DNA of 64,000 nt from Medicago truncatula (Eukaryota > Streptophyta > Magnoliopsida > Fabales > Fabaceae). A program made the translations under genes and the position numbers. This document shows positions 45,564 to 58,812 of this stretch, one piece after another; position 1 is the first letter of the stretch, and every line of letters begins with the position of its first letter. The notes below the pieces were generated by a model. It had not been told where the DNA came from. It saw only the letters and a list, made by a program, of their open reading frames with translations, and ran no database searches. The DNA lies in assembly GCF_003473485.1 (NCBI RefSeq), contig NC_053043.1:8008001-8072000 (forward strand), written 5' to 3'.

Positions 45564-48500
45564 ATGATGCAACCAGGACACGGCATGGCTCCTCCCACCA
45601 TGGGCCAACAGCCACCGCAACAATACCAACAGCCACCACCACAGCAGCCGTACGTCATGATGCAACCACAACAACCGCCGGCTATGTGGGCGGCCCAATC
45701 CGCTCAGCCACCTCAGCAGCCCGCCAGCGCTGATGAGGTCCGTACTCTCTGGATCGGTGATTTGCAGTACTGGATGGATGAGAATTATCTCTATACCTGC
45801 TTTGGTAACACAGGCGAGGTATAATCTTTCTTTCACTCTTTCAATCTTTCTCTTAATTGTATAATTAGGGTGTTGTTTTGTGTGGATATTTGAATTATAA
45901 ATCAAAATCAACTTTTTATTGATTGATTATTGGTGTAAGTGTTAGAGTTAAGGCTGTTTTATTCTCTTAGTGAAATTAGGGTTTTTTAATTTTGGTTTGT
46001 AGTTGTTTTATCCTGTTTGTGAAATTAGGGTTTTTAATTTTGTTTTGTAGTTGTTTTATCCTGTTTGTGAAATTAGGATTTTTAATTTTGGTTTGTAGTT
46101 GTTTTATCCTTTTTGTGAAATTAGGGTTTTTAATTTTGTTTTGTAGTTGTTTTATCCTGTTTGTGAAATTAGGATTTTTAATTTTGGTTTGTAGTTGTTT
46201 TATCCTGTTTGTGAAATTAGGGTTTTTAATTTTGGTTTGTAGTTGTTTTAGTCTGTCTGTGTAATTAGGTTTTGTAATTTTGGGTTGTAGTTATCTTATT
46301 TTGTTAGTGAAATCAGGGGTTTTATTCTGTGTACCGATAAGGCCTTTTGGATAAACAGCTTATAGCGCACATTCTTATCATATAAGCTATGTGCTATTTT
46401 TATAGAAAAATGTAAACTAATGCTAAATTGTTTTTTTATATGCTATAAGCTGTTTTTGAAACTATATCGGAGAACTAAACTTATGCTGTAGTTGTTTTAT
46501 TCTGTTGAAATATTGGTCTGTAGGTGTTTTATTCTGTTAGTAAAATTTGGGTTTTGTAATTTTGGTTTTGTAGTAGTGAAATTTGGGTTTTGTGATTGTG
46601 TTGCAGTTGACATCTGTGAAAGTGATTAGGAATAAGCAAACTAGTCAATCAGAAGGTTATGGTTTTATTGAGTTTAATACTCGTGCCACTGCTGAGAGAG
46701 TGCTTCAGACATACAACGGAACTATTATGCCGAATGGTGGTCAGAACTACAGATTGAACTGGGCAACTTTCAGTGCTGGGGAAAGGTCGTCGAGACAGGA
46801 CGATGGTCCTGACCATACCATTTTTGTTGGTGATTTGGCTGCGGATGTTACTGATTACCTTCTTCAGGAGACTTTTAGGGCTCGTTATAACTCTGTGAAG
46901 GGGGCAAAAGTTGTGATTGATAGGCTTACCGGTAGGTCTAAGGGTTATGGTTTTGTGAGATTTGCTGATGAGGGTGAACAGATGAGGGCTATGACTGAGA
47001 TGCAAGGGGTTCTTTGTTCAACAAGACCCATGAGGATTGGTCCAGCCACTAATAAAAACCCTGCTGCCACCACTCAGCCGAAAGGTCTGTCTCTTATATA
47101 TCTGCTGTTTTCTTTTGCTGTTTGTGAATGTTTGTTCTGCTGCATAATGGTAAATTGTTGTCTTTCTTTAGTTGTCTTATTAATATGTGTGATGTTGGTT
47201 AGTTGAATTCAAGGCCATGTGTACCAAATTACCTTTTGTAGTGTATGCTGACTGCTGCTGTTTAAGTTATGATTCTTTTCGGTTACGCTCGTGAAGATTT
47301 GCCGTCCACAGTCGTTTCTTCCTGCAATTTTCCTTTAACAAAAATTGGGCTAAATAAATTATTGCATATGTAGTAATAAAATCTTATAGAACTCCTGTTG
47401 TCTCAAAGCAGGGTGTCAAGAGGCTCTGTCATCTCGGAGCCTGGAACTGATTTCAGCTGAAATGGTTACCATTTTAGTGCATGTCCTTGCTTAGGTCAGT
47501 TATATGTTTATGTTTGCCCGTTATATTTTGCGGCATTTTCTTTTCCGCCTACATTTTCAAGTTCTTTTCATTTCGCCTTTTGGTTTAGTTTTTACTCTAA
47601 TTAAGTTCGCAATTTCTCTGCTTACTTATTTTTCAGTCCATCATTCATTAGCCTTTGCTCCTTTAATTTACTCCGATTAGTTTTTCTTAAGAACTACAGG
47701 CTACATCTTTAATTTCTTTAGTAGCTTTCCCTTGTGCCAAAGCAGATCTTATTTACATTTAGCTAAATCTTCTGTTCTTCAATTGAATGTTTATTTATTT
47801 CAGTTTACATTCACCCGTCCATAAGAAAAAAAATATTGAGATGATCAATTTTATCCTCTTATTCTTCTCATATATTTTATCCTCTTATTCTTATTTGTTC
47901 CTCCTTTAAGTCTGAAAATGTTAGATGATAGAGATGATCAATTTCATGGTTTTTATCTGTGTGTAAAGGTTTTAATTGTTTTTATTCGTGTTAAGGTTTT
48001 GCCTATGCATTATACCATAAGCTGTTTGAATTCATCGTGTATGCATTCCATCAATTGCTCATTTTTTCCCTTTTAGATTAGTCAGTCATGTTGAAGTCAT
48101 AGGGTTTTAGATAAAGGTGGGGGAAGAGATAGATAGACTGACAACTTTGATTTATGACGAATATTCATTGATTTATTTTATATGACTACCATGGTTTTCA
48201 AACTGGGAATCAAGAATCAATTTGTAACATTCATTTGTGCAAAGAAAAATTTCTGCCATCTATCATACGAATGATACAATAATCCAATAATTTTTAACTA
48301 AAGGACTAACTGTTCAACTCAATCAGATACCTCCCAATACAATGTTAGGTACATGTCTCAAATTAAATTGATAGCAGAGTAAAGGTATATCCAACTAAGG
48401 TTATATGCGAGTCAGTAACTAACTGATTTGCTGCATGGAGCCCCTGTTTTAGAACAATGAAAGAGGTCATCCTCTGAAGTCTGAAACTAGAAGTGACTAA

Positions 48501-49907
48501 TTTGATTTTCTGGAGTTGACCCATGATTGACAGCGTGGAGCCCCACTTTGTTATTTTCTAACTGTGACTTTAATGTGATAAATTTGTGGGTAATTTATAC
48601 CTGTCTTCTGCATATCACCCCTTCTATTGTCCTACCCGGGCGGTCGTAACAGTGCAAAATTGTGACAACTTAACCGACAACTATGTATTCAATTTGATTT
48701 GTATGGATGCTTTGTGAATTTTATTACTGATTTAATTTATATTTGCTAAACTTACTATGTCATTGTTATGCATGTATAACTTGATCTCAGTTGTTAAGTA
48801 GTGTTTTTATTTTTTATTTGATGGTTTCCGGTGCATGAAAATGTAAGTCACTGCCCATTATGTTGCTTCTGAGTTAGCTCCCTAAATATTTGCTTGCTGT
48901 GAATACCAACCAAGAGATTTGTTGACTTGTTGTACTTTTATTTGTTGTACTTTATCAAAGAATTAAATAAATAGTTGCACCTCTGGTTATTAAATAAATA
49001 GTTGCACCTCTGGTTATTAAATAAATATTTGATATATGTTGTCTTGCTTTTGGCTTTGTTTTTGAATTCATTTTCTATTCACATAATTCATCTTTTTACT
49101 TCACTTTCATTTTGAAATGCAGCTTCGTATAACCCTAGTGGCGGACAAAGCGAGAATGATCCCAATAACACAACTGTGCGTACTTCTTTTAATATGTTGA
49201 AACTGTGCTTTGTTTGCTACTTGTTTGTGACTTATCTTTTCATTGCAGATTTTTGTTGGCAACTTGGATCCAAATGTCACCGACGATCATCTGAGGCAAG
49301 TTTTCACCCAATATGGTGAACTAGTACATGTGAAGATTCCATCAGGCAAGCGATGTGGGTTTGTCCAATTTTCGGACAGGTAATATTACTTCTATATTTG
49401 TTTTTCTAATATGTGCTAAATCTTTTTCTAGTCTTTGCTGTACTAAGATTGTGCCTTCATTTTTTCTTGCACCAGGAGCTGTGCAGAAGAGGCAATACGT
49501 GTTTTGAATGGAACTTTATTGGGTGGACAAAATGTTCGCCTTTCATGGGGACGCACTCCTTCAAACAAACAGGTAACATACTTACCGAGCCTTGTAATTC
49601 TGGGCTGGTTTGGCAACAAAATCTTATTCCAATTTTACCGAGCCTTGTAATTCTGGGCTGGTTTGGCATCAAATCTTATTCCAATTCTTATTTATGTCCA
49701 TGCTTTTGTTCTCAGACTCAGCAAGATCCAACCCAGGGTGGTTACCCTGCTGCTGGTGGATATTACGGCTATGCCCAGGGTGGTTATGAGAATTATGGTT
49801 ATGCTGCTCCTCCTGCTGGACAGGATCCCAATGTGTATGGAAGTTATCCGGGGTATCCTGGTTACCAACACCCACAGCAGCAACAACAGCAAATGGGATA
49901 TAGCTAA
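45564..49907 (+). CDS. RBP45/RBP47-type RNA-binding protein with three RRMs
   Basis: Six exons: 45564-45818, 46607-47084, 49123-49175, 49249-49379, 49476-49572 and 49716-49907, giving 401 residues. A glutamine/proline-rich N-terminus (QQPPQQYQQPPPQQP) precedes three RNA-recognition motifs. RRM1 is at about 61-140 (TLWIGDLQYWMDENYL; GYGFIEF), RRM2 at about 155-233 (HTIFVGDLAADVTDYLL; GYGFVRF) and RRM3 at about 263-335 (IFVGNLDPNVTDDHLRQVF; CGFVQF). A glycine/tyrosine-rich tail (YYGYAQGGYENYGYAAPPAG) ends in QQQQQQMGYS. This layout is that of the RBP45/47 family (relatives of UBP1 and yeast Nam8), nuclear poly(A)/U-binding proteins that join stress granules. Intron 1 contains a 48-bp minisatellite, and introns 2 and 5 contain shorter tandem duplications. 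Confidence 0.95.
45953..46312. repeat. 48-bp minisatellite in RBP45-like intron 1
   Basis: A unit containing 'agttgttttatcctgtttg' and 'tgaaattaggg' repeats at exactly 48-base spacing (unit starts at 46001, 46049, 46097, 46145, 46193 and 46241), with more worn units at each end. Because 48 is a multiple of three it makes a spurious open frame at 45992-46264 coding a repeated FVKLGFLILFCSCFIL. Confidence 0.95.
48962..49026. repeat. Short tandem repeat in RBP45-like intron 2
   Basis: The 26-base unit 'ttaaataaatagttgcacctctgg' plus two bases is present about two and a half times. Confidence 0.9.
49582..49688. repeat. 53-bp tandem duplication in RBP45-like intron 5
   Basis: 'ttaccgagccttgtaattct' through 'cttattccaat' occurs twice with a 53-base period and a few differences. 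Splice sites are outside it. Confidence 0.9.
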
Positions 49908-51275
49908 GAAATTGCTGCTACATGTTTGTGACCTTTTGTGACTGTACTGTTTGTGACCTTTTGTGACAGTACTGTTTTGATGGAGTTGCTTTTCCCTTTT
50001 TGGAATAAGGATTCTTATCCTTTTTCCCCCTCTTCCCATTTGATTGCTAGTAACATTGGAGTTTTACCAAAGGCTCTTGTATTCCTTTAAATTTGCTTGC
50101 TGATTACTTTTTGTTGTTTAGATTTTTGATGACATTGGCTATCTATTGTGTTGATGTTAGCTGATCTCAGCTAGCCTGTGTTAAATTAACAGTAGACCTA
50201 ATCAAAATTTGAAGTGTTTTAGGATGCGGAATAAATCACTGCTTTTCTTAATTAACGAACCTATTCTATTTTTGACGTTTGTATGAAATTACTAGATTCA
50301 AATTGAATTGATCCTTTATCTTAATAAAAAAGCGCATAGCTCCTTTTAAGTCATAAAATAATATGCACCAACAATTTTCTTTCCATCAAGCTCTTAAAAA
50401 TCGCTTATGTGGATGTTTTGTCAAGTTGGTTCTTCTTTTTATCAAACCTGGTTGAAGAACGATTATGTTTATGTACATGTTTTGTCAAGTTGGTAACCGT
50501 TCACAAAACTAGCGTTTATGTGTATTATTTTGTTGATGAATGAATTGGAAAACATTAAGAAAAAATGTATAGAAGTAATCATGATTTATTGATGTTATGA
50601 ATACTTTTAGTTAAACGGATGAAAAATTGAATCAAATTTTACAAAAATTATTAAAGGTTTACTTGTTCCCTATGAAAGATCGATTTGAAAAGATAAAAAA
50701 AACTAAAGATTAATCCTGTGCAAACATAGACTTAAACGAAGATAAAATTGTTTGTTTACATATCTTAGAATTAACTCTGCTGTGTTTATTTTGAGTGAAA
50801 TTGATTCAATTGAGATAGATAGTGTGATGTTTCTTACCATAATTCACTATTTACAATACTGTTGAGCACTTGTTAATTAGGTCAAATTGGTTTACAAAGT
50901 TGAGGTACATCTCTACTTCTGTGGTGCTTGATTCTCTTATTGTTGTCTAAAATGTTTCACGAAGCTAATGAGATAGGCTAATGTTATACCAAATACCTTA
51001 GATGCTTCTTGGGATACAACATTTTAAAAAAAAAGTCATATTAACCGGTACCTTAGAGATAGTGATTAAGGAAACTAAAAAAATGAAATTTTAAGTTGAA
51101 AAAAAAGTTAAAAATATCATTTTTTTTTTGCTTTTGAAGAGTTGAGCGAACAACGTCCAATATAAATACTACTATATTAGATTCCTTAATCAGTAACCTC
51201 ACTTTAGAGAAACATTTGTTAGCATTTTCCTAAAATTATAGATTAAAGAGAGAAACTTGTTTACCAAACATATCA
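49908..51275. other. 3' UTR of the RBP45-like gene, then gene-free DNA
   Basis: A directly repeated 'tttgtgaccttttgtgac' lies in the 3' UTR near 49925-49968. Beyond about 50200 there is AT-rich sequence without recognisable genes. Confidence 0.5.
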
Positions 51276-51408
51276 TTTTAATATAAGCAAAATTGACTTT
51301 TTAGATTCATTCATTTAATAATGTATGTAGTCCATATTATGAACCACATACATCATTAAATGAATGACCTAAAAAATTAATTTTACTTATATTTAAAGAC
51401 GAAGGGAG
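51276..51408. mobile_element. Stowaway-like MITE (worn left end)
   Basis: 'ttaatataagcaaaattgac' on the left pairs with 'ttacttatatttaaagacg' on the right, and 'cattcatttaat' with 'attaaatgaatg'. The right end 'gaagggag' before TA fits the Stowaway terminus; the left end has lost its outer bases. Confidence 0.65.
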
Positions 51409-52215
51409 TAACTTACTGAAATTCAAATCGGACTCCGACACACTCAATTTTGGATCAATACTCTTCACCTTGTTCTTTGTAAGAAAAGATAAAGACTTTG
51501 ACTTTAGTTTGTTGGGTGGGTTGTACTCTTCACCATAATATATCAAATTATTCACTCTTTACTCTCTTTTACATTGGAGAGCTGTTATTATCAGGTCCGG
51601 CTTTGAGGGTGTGCAAGGTGCTCAATCTGACCGGGCCTCCAAATGCTACAGCCTCTAACGAAAAATTAAATTTAATACCCACCCCCTATTTAAATAAAAA
51701 ATATATATGTTATATCCTTTTCTTTCTTTAGTACACATTTGAGTTTTTTCTAGACTCTAGTTCTCCTTTTTGTACATAAACCGGATCCTATCAAACCACC
51801 CCTAATTTGTATAATCACTTAATCAGCCAATTTGGAAAGCTATTTCATTGAAAGAATCACAACAATCTTTTTTTTTCTTCGCATAAACCATTCGTTTTAC
51901 CCTTTTCCACAATAGAGGAGTGACAAATCCAAACGACACCGTTAGATAAATTTCACATCTTTCACTTATTTTTTTTAATTCCTTTCATGTTTAGAAGTTC
52001 TTCTGATTCTGATTTTTTTTAATGAAATTTAACTACACAAAAAAATTATGTTTTATTTTACTAGGTGCCTATTTTAAAAAGAGAGCCGAACCTCCTATTT
52101 CATGACAACAAAATCCTAAACTCTGCATAAAATAAGTAAAATAAAGAGAGAGAAAATTATAATATATAGTACAGTGTTGAAGTCAAAAGTTTGCGAAATA
52201 AATGACAAAAATAGT
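51409..52215. other. Gene-free AT-rich stretch
   Basis: A less AT-rich patch near 51590-51660 ('ggctttgagggtgtgcaagg', 'ccgggcctccaaatgc') probably belongs to an old transposon of a type I cannot name. No gene is seen. Confidence 0.4.
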
Positions 52216-52224
52216 ATAAAAAAT

Positions 52225-52788
52225 GGTGAAGTTTAGTATGGGAAAGGCTAATTTTTCCCATCATGGGAAAGTTAGTTTTTAACCATTAGATCAAACCAAG
52301 AACACATCCTTACCATACTCCCTCATCACTAGATTTTGTAATTTTATTATTTTAAAACCATTTTTTAAAAACAAAAAATATATTTCGAAATTAAAATAAA
52401 CATTTAAAAATAAAAAATAAACTTAATTTTGGAAATTAATTTTCCAAAATTTTAAAAAATATAAATAATTTTGAAAATTACAAAAATTAAATCTTCGAAA
52501 ATCATAATTAAATATTTTGAAAACAAGTTTATTTCAAAAAGTTTATTTATATTTTTTAAAATTTTGGAAAATTAATTTCCATATTTTTAAATTTATTTTT
52601 TATTTTTATATGTTTATTTTAATTTCAAAATATATTTTTTGTTTTTAAAAAATGGTTTTAAAATAATAAAATTATAAAATCTAGCGATGAGGGAGTATGG
52701 TAAGGATGTGTTCTTGGTTTGATCTAATGGTTAAAAACTAACTTTCCCATGGTGGAAAAAATTAGCCTTTCCCATGCTAAACTTCACC
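52225..52788. mobile_element. Mutator-like foldback element, 564 bp
   Basis: The whole element is a near-perfect palindrome. Ends are 'ggtgaagtttagtatgggaa' and its reverse complement, arms about 270 bases, with very AT-rich centre. 'ataaaaaat' lies exactly outside both ends (52216-52224 and 52789-52797), a 9-base duplication as made by Mutator-type transposases. There is no coding content. Confidence 0.85.
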
Positions 52789-52797
52789 ATAAAAAAT

Positions 52798-55155
52798 AGA
52801 GATAAGGAAGTTGTGTGTTCAATTTAACCTCCGCCTAGAACAAAAAGCTTACTATGACAGAGTAATTTATTAACATTTGTGATTAAAAAAAATTGTGTCA
52901 AATAAGTATTTCTTTTGGGAAATGTAAAATAGTGTCATTCGAGCATTAGTTAAGAGATCGAAAATAAAAATTTTGTATTTACAAAATGATGATTTTAACT
53001 TTTTATAAGAGAATGTTGCAACAACTAATATAAAAAAAAAAGTTAAATTCATCATTTAAAAAGTTTGTCACTAGAATCATGTTTGTCACTACTAACATGT
53101 TAATCCTCTTATATTGTGATTAACATAGTTCTAGTGACAAATTATATCATTGCAATGATTTTATATCATTTTCTGTTTTTTTTTTTCGCTTCAAGCAATT
53201 TTGCTAAACTAGATTATGAATTTCAAATATTCAAAGAATCCAAGGCATGCCGGTGGCAATTATGGTGTGTCCTTTGTCGATTTGCAACCAGCACAATGCA
53301 CACAACTAGCAAAACGATTAGAAACTTCATGCTTCTTTTCATAAGGAAAAAAAATCAACTCTTCGATGGCAGGTAGGAGGAAAAGGAATGCTGCCGTTCA
53401 CACTACAATTAATCCCCTTATTTTTTTTTAATTTTTTATCTTAATATATGATTTTTCCTTCAAATATGTATTAATGGATTTTTTTTATATAAATTTAATG
53501 CTACATCTACTTTAAAGAGGATATTTGATTGATCATTTTTCTTTGCCCTCTCTTTGTAAAAAAAAAAGTTACGTTAACTTGTCTTATCACATGTTAAGGT
53601 TTTCAAAAAAAAGAAAGTATTTATTGAGAAAAAAAATTAATTTTAATCTTTAAAGAAATAAATTAGTGCAATTTCCAATGTGATTTTTTTTTTGTTGTCA
53701 AAATGCGAAATTTCTTTTATTGGTATCTTAACATGCGTCTCAGGGCATATGTTAGCATTTCTCACTCAAAATAAATTTTGTTTAATTCAAACTAATCAAG
53801 TCTCATTTCGCTAATTTTAATCTCTCATCCTTGAACATCTTCATTAATATCTCATATATATATATATATGTATATATATGGTAAAATATTTTTTAAGAAT
53901 AAAATGAATAATTCTTATACTTCTAGGATGTGTATCAACATATATCCATTAAATATTGATATCTGATACGTATCTGATACATATACGTCTTCGGTTTTAG
54001 AATATTTAAAATTCATAGCCATTTTACTATAAGGAAGTCTCCCTTCCTACTAATTTTTTATCCACCAAATTCGAATTTGATACATTAATGCTTAAGAGGC
54101 CCGAATCCAATTACATTATGACCAATGTAATCTTGGTTACTTTACTTAATTTGATGAAATTATCGTTTAACTTTTAAAATAAGCTTCAATTGTTATTTTC
54201 TCAAAAGTAATGTTTTTCAAACGTATGCATCAAGTGTTTTAGAAGTAGGCAAAGTGCCATCATACTTTATACATATTTGAAAATTTTATTCATACAAAGT
54301 CATACAGATGTTTACTTGTCTCAAATGTTATAATAGTTATATTATACAGAATTATTGTGGTCAACGTAGCTTTATTTAAAAACTAAATAAATGTATATAG
54401 TATTATTTAATAAGTAGTAAATATAAATTATGCAAAAAATATTTTCATTATATCAAATTGATGAATTAATAAACAAATAGCTAAAAAATTATTTATTAAT
54501 TTTTTATAGGTCAAGAACCAAGAAGTAAGAGGGAGAGTGGAAGTTGAAGTTACCATATTATATGTTTACTAACATAGACATATTATATTGAATTATTGTT
54601 CTCAACGTACCTTTATTTATATTAGCATTATAGACGTCAATGATGTCACTCCTTTAACTAACTTTGCCACCCTTAAATTTTAATCTCACATCATAGTGCT
54701 CAAAATCAATTTATAAACTTTCATTTTCCTAACAAGAACTAATGAAACGACAAAAGGTTGCTAACCCTGAGATTAGTGATGGATAATATAAATTAACACA
54801 TTATTTTGTCACATTTCATGAGGGTTTTACTTAGCAGCCAAAAGACAAAGAAATTAAAGGATGATAACAACATTATTCAGTCAAATTTAATTACATTTTT
54901 AGGTGGCATTGTCACTACTTAAAAATTTAGCTATGTTTTTCTAAGGCAGGTTCCATTGGGCATGAATTAAATTTAACGAAATGATGTAAGCCAGTTCAGG
55001 GGCATCCCTTAATATAATCTCCATTATTTGTTTACACATAATTGGTGCACATGATCTTCTTCATCACCAATATGACATCCAAGAATGACCCCACCTTAAT
55101 TTATTTTTTGCACCCCCCCAAAAAAAATACACTACAAATATTAATTCAGAATCTA
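52798..55155. other. Gene-free AT-rich stretch
   Basis: 'ttgtcactagaatcatgt' and 'acatagttctagtgacaa' near 53070-53145 form an imperfect inverted repeat, perhaps a small MITE. The open frame near 53116-53376 has no recognisable domain. A TA-rich run is at 53850-53880. I see no gene. Confidence 0.45.
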
Positions 55156-55170
55156 TCTACTATATATAGT
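55156..55170 (+). promoter_or_regulatory. TATA box of the small basic-protein gene
   Basis: 'ctactatatatagtag' lies about 130 bases upstream of the ATG at 55294, a suitable position given a leader of about 100 bases ending 'ttcatcaacaa' and 'gaagaaaaat'. Confidence 0.55.
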
Positions 55171-55293
55171 AGTAGTCACCATAAGCCAAATCTAAATCCA
55201 CATCTACCTCTTCCTCTTTCTTAATTTCTTAGTGCAAGTTTTCATCAACAAATTTATTTTTTTTAGAGGAAGAAAAACACATTGAAGAAAAAT

Positions 55294-55629
55294 ATGGCTC
55301 TTTCTAGGAAACCATACTCATACTCAAAGATGGATAAAGAAGATCCTGAAGAATTAATCCATAGAAGAGCACAATTCTTGATCTACAAGGTGTTGGAACA
55401 AGCAAATTCTCGTAGAAAATCATCTTGTCTTAGAATCAAAATATCTAAGTTGAAGGTGAAGATTGGAAAGAGGTTAAGGAGGCTTAGAAAGAAAATTATA
55501 TCAAGTGTGTCTGCAGCAAGAGTTGGCATTCATGGACATGTTGTGAGTCAATTGAAAACATGGAAGCGTTTGTTTGGGAGAGAAAAACAAACCCTTTTAA
55601 CCATTCCTTCTCTTATGATCAAATATTGA
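55294..55629 (+). CDS. Small basic plant protein, 111 residues, function unknown
   Basis: Intronless frame starting MALSRKPYSYSKMDKEDPEE. A conserved-looking block ELIHRRAQFLIYKVLEQANS is followed by a very basic segment (KISKLKVKIGKRLRRLRKKI) and ISSVSAARVGIHGHVVSQLK. It ends TWKRLFGREKQTLLTIPSL. There is no signal peptide or clear membrane helix; the basic middle may form an amphipathic helix. I associate this pattern with small uncharacterised dicot proteins (some labelled cotton-fibre-like), but I cannot assign a function. A TATA box and a suitable leader support a real gene. The ATG at 55294 is the first in frame. Confidence 0.75.
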   Translation: MALSRKPYSYSKMDKEDPEELIHRRAQFLIYKVLEQANSRRKSSCLRIKISKLKVKIGKRLRRLRKKIISSVSAARVGIHGHVVSQLKTWKRLFGREKQTLLTIPSLMIKY

Positions 55630-58600
55630 TACAAATTACATGGAAACTCTATGGTGTTTTTTTGTGTAATACCATGTTAATTATGTTTTCTTCATATGGA
55701 GTATGTCATATGTTTTCTTTAGGTTAGAAAAGAGTGAAATCATAAATTCTGCTTCATCAAGATCAATATAAAATTGTTTTTGCATTTTATTTTTCTATCT
55801 CCCTCTACCTTTTTTGTTCTGTTAGATTCTTGACTATGTGGCAGAAGAAGTACATGAATTGAGAGGGTCATTCTTGCCTCTTTTAATTTAAAAAAGTGAC
55901 GTGATTTATGTGGGAAGTATACATGGATGTTTACTTTGTGAAAACATTTTTTACTTTTATTTTTTAAAATTTGTGTTTACTTACTTGCTAACAAGAAGAT
56001 AAAAGATCCTTAAAGTGAACAACTGTCTATATTTTATGTAAACAAAATGCTAATTATAGCAAAAAAGTTGGTCACGATGGTATCATGACTATTCAATTGT
56101 ACCGTAGCAAATCACTTATTTTTATCAATCGCCTCTTGTATTCCGCCAAAGGAAACTCTAACGGTGGCCATCTATTCGCAGTACATTCGTTAAGTTGTCT
56201 CTCGCACTAAATAACAACGCTCTGTATGTAAACAATAAAATTGTTAAAAGAATTGTTTTCATTTCTTCTTGAAAACATTATTTCTAGCCAACATTTCATC
56301 TTCTCTCCATCGCAAACAATTATGACTCACTTTTTTGAATTAGCAAGTTAAGATAAACATTTTTATTTTTCCTGAAATGAAGAATTTTTTTTTTTCACAA
56401 AAGCAAAAGACTTACGTTTTTTTCACTAATTTTTATTTTATAATTACTTTTGGAGTACAATTATTCAATAATAAAACTAGTCAACTTCAAATTTAATTAT
56501 TAGACTTACTCAATTTTACATTTCACTTTTTTTTAGAAACCAACTTCATGGAAAATCATGTTTGTCAAATGCTCAGTCAAACAAACACACATCAATGACT
56601 GCTTGTCTTGTTTGCACTCACGAGAGGAAATGTTTTTGAGCAATATAATATTATATATTAATATATAATTTTATGGAAATTGAATGTGCAATATAACATG
56701 TCTAATTTTCAAAGAAATAACCGGTGATAATTTTTGTTGCTGACTTTTGTTGGTAGACGAAGTGACAAACACAACTTACATCTAATTGAGTCTCAAATAT
56801 AAATTTAGATGAAAATGATCAGCCTAACAATATCGACACTTTGAGTCGAGTTAGATCTTATAATTTGAATAACTATTGTATTGTATATTGACGAAATCAG
56901 ATTTTGTGTATTATAATTTAGTCAATCATAAAACTTCCTTCGTTTTATGTTTTCCATTTTTGTGACATAAGTATTTTTGCATCAAGATTTGTTATATTTG
57001 AGTATAAAAGATGTTTACATGGATAACGTATTTGGATTATACCTCAAATATAAGTGGAGTAATATTTTTCATTAAAATGGTAAAAATTAATGTTCAAAAT
57101 ACTGTCAAAGTTCAAAGGACTGAACCCGGTAAACAAGCATGCTGTTATGCTAGCTTGTCAGGAACTTGGGATTCTTTTTTCAAGATCTAATGCTGACTTT
57201 ATGAAAGCAAAAAAAAAAAAAAAAAACAAGAAGAATTGAGAGTGTGTGAAAGTTAGTGCAAGCATTAAAGAGAACAATTATTGGTGAAAAGAGTCAACTA
57301 GTCAAATACACCATCCAGTACACTACCGTAGTGAGCCAGCTACTATTTCTCATCACTCCCTCAATTAAATAATTAGTTTATGTTATTATTAGTATTAAGT
57401 ATATGTCCAAGAATCTGCAAGCAAAGCAATGCTTCCATCCATCTTGCAAAATCCCAGCCTGGCTGGTAAATCTCCCGACATCTTATCAATGGGAGTTGAG
57501 TATACCGGAATGAATCGGTCTTTCATAACATAATGAATCAATATTGTTTGAATCTCACTAGAAAGAGATGTTCATGTTCTAACATCTAACAATATCTCAA
57601 ATAGTAAAGGTTTTCTTTTGATATCAACCCTCCGGTTTACTAGCAGAAATGAACCATAATAATCGGAGTTTAGTCAGAAGATAAGTACAACTTAATCGAA
57701 TTTAGGTTCTCTTAAATAATACATCCTTTAGCGGAAGTTATTTTCTCAGTTAGTAATATTCATTTAACTTTGATCATGAAGAGAATATTTTGGTAACTTG
57801 GAGTTAAAAACTCCCCCTCTTTCATAATATTAAAGTCTCCATTTCTTTCGGGATGAATAGGATCTTAACCCTTAAGTACTTGTATTCTCCCTCTCCCTCT
57901 CCCTCCCTCCCTCCCCACTTAGCTTAACAAACCTTCATTAATCTTTCTTTCAAAATAAAATATGGAAGAGAAGTGAAGAATAAGTGCATTTTTTCTTTCT
58001 TGATATATGACATAATGGCCATTGTGGAGCAAATTAAGGTTTTTTTTTCCTTCTTTCAGAAATCGTTTTTGGCAAAAACTAAGTCAAGATCCTGTCTCTT
58101 TATGAGTTTGGTTTTTGGATCCTTTGTAGTGTATTCGTATGAAGTAACTTCAACATTCCTCTCATTGTGAGTGTTTGTTAATTTTGATTTTTGTGGTTGT
58201 CTTACTACCATTTACTTGTCACATAGTAAAAACAACATTGAATAATGGTTATACAAACTTCAATGATAAACTATATTCAAATCCATTATCTACATAATCA
58301 ACAACTTACTTGCAATCAAGTTCAAAAATAGTGTTTCTTAGATTAGAAGCCACAATTTCAAAATAAACTAACTAATTAATTGATTGAATAAAATGAAGGT
58401 CTAGCACAAATGAATGATACGAGTTATACAAGTGTTGTATACTTCAAAATAGCGAATTTATTTGATTCCTACTCAACAAAAATAAAATAAAGCAATTAAG
58501 CAAATACAGACTAGCATGGTTCATGCATAGCAATATTAGCACATACAACATTGTTCCTTTCGTCCCCACCACAACCATTATTAACACAGATAGCTAGCAA

Positions 58601-58781
58601 ATAGCATGCTATCACGTTTCCTTCAGGCTTAGAATTTGAACCAAAGTCAACTGTTGGCGCATGAGTTCATACTCATTGTGAGTTTGATTGATTTCAATTT
58701 GAGATCATGTCATATTGACTAATGACACTAGTATATACTAGTACTAGCAGACTACATATATATCGTTATCTTCCATTTGCC

Positions 58782-58812
<31 letters not shown>

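Noticed and set aside
45992-46264. Open frame of 90 codons with a repeated FVKLGFLILFCSCFIL motif
   Set aside because: It is produced by the 48-bp minisatellite in an intron; the period is a multiple of three, so the frame stays open by chance.
53116-53376. 86-codon frame with RWQLWCVLCRF, possibly a transposase zinc-finger remnant
   Set aside because: The cysteine spacing does not match MULE or FAR1 domains well enough, and the frame has no supporting context.
57886-57916. CT-rich run as a promoter initiator
   Set aside because: It is a simple CCCTCC/CTC microsatellite with no gene downstream.
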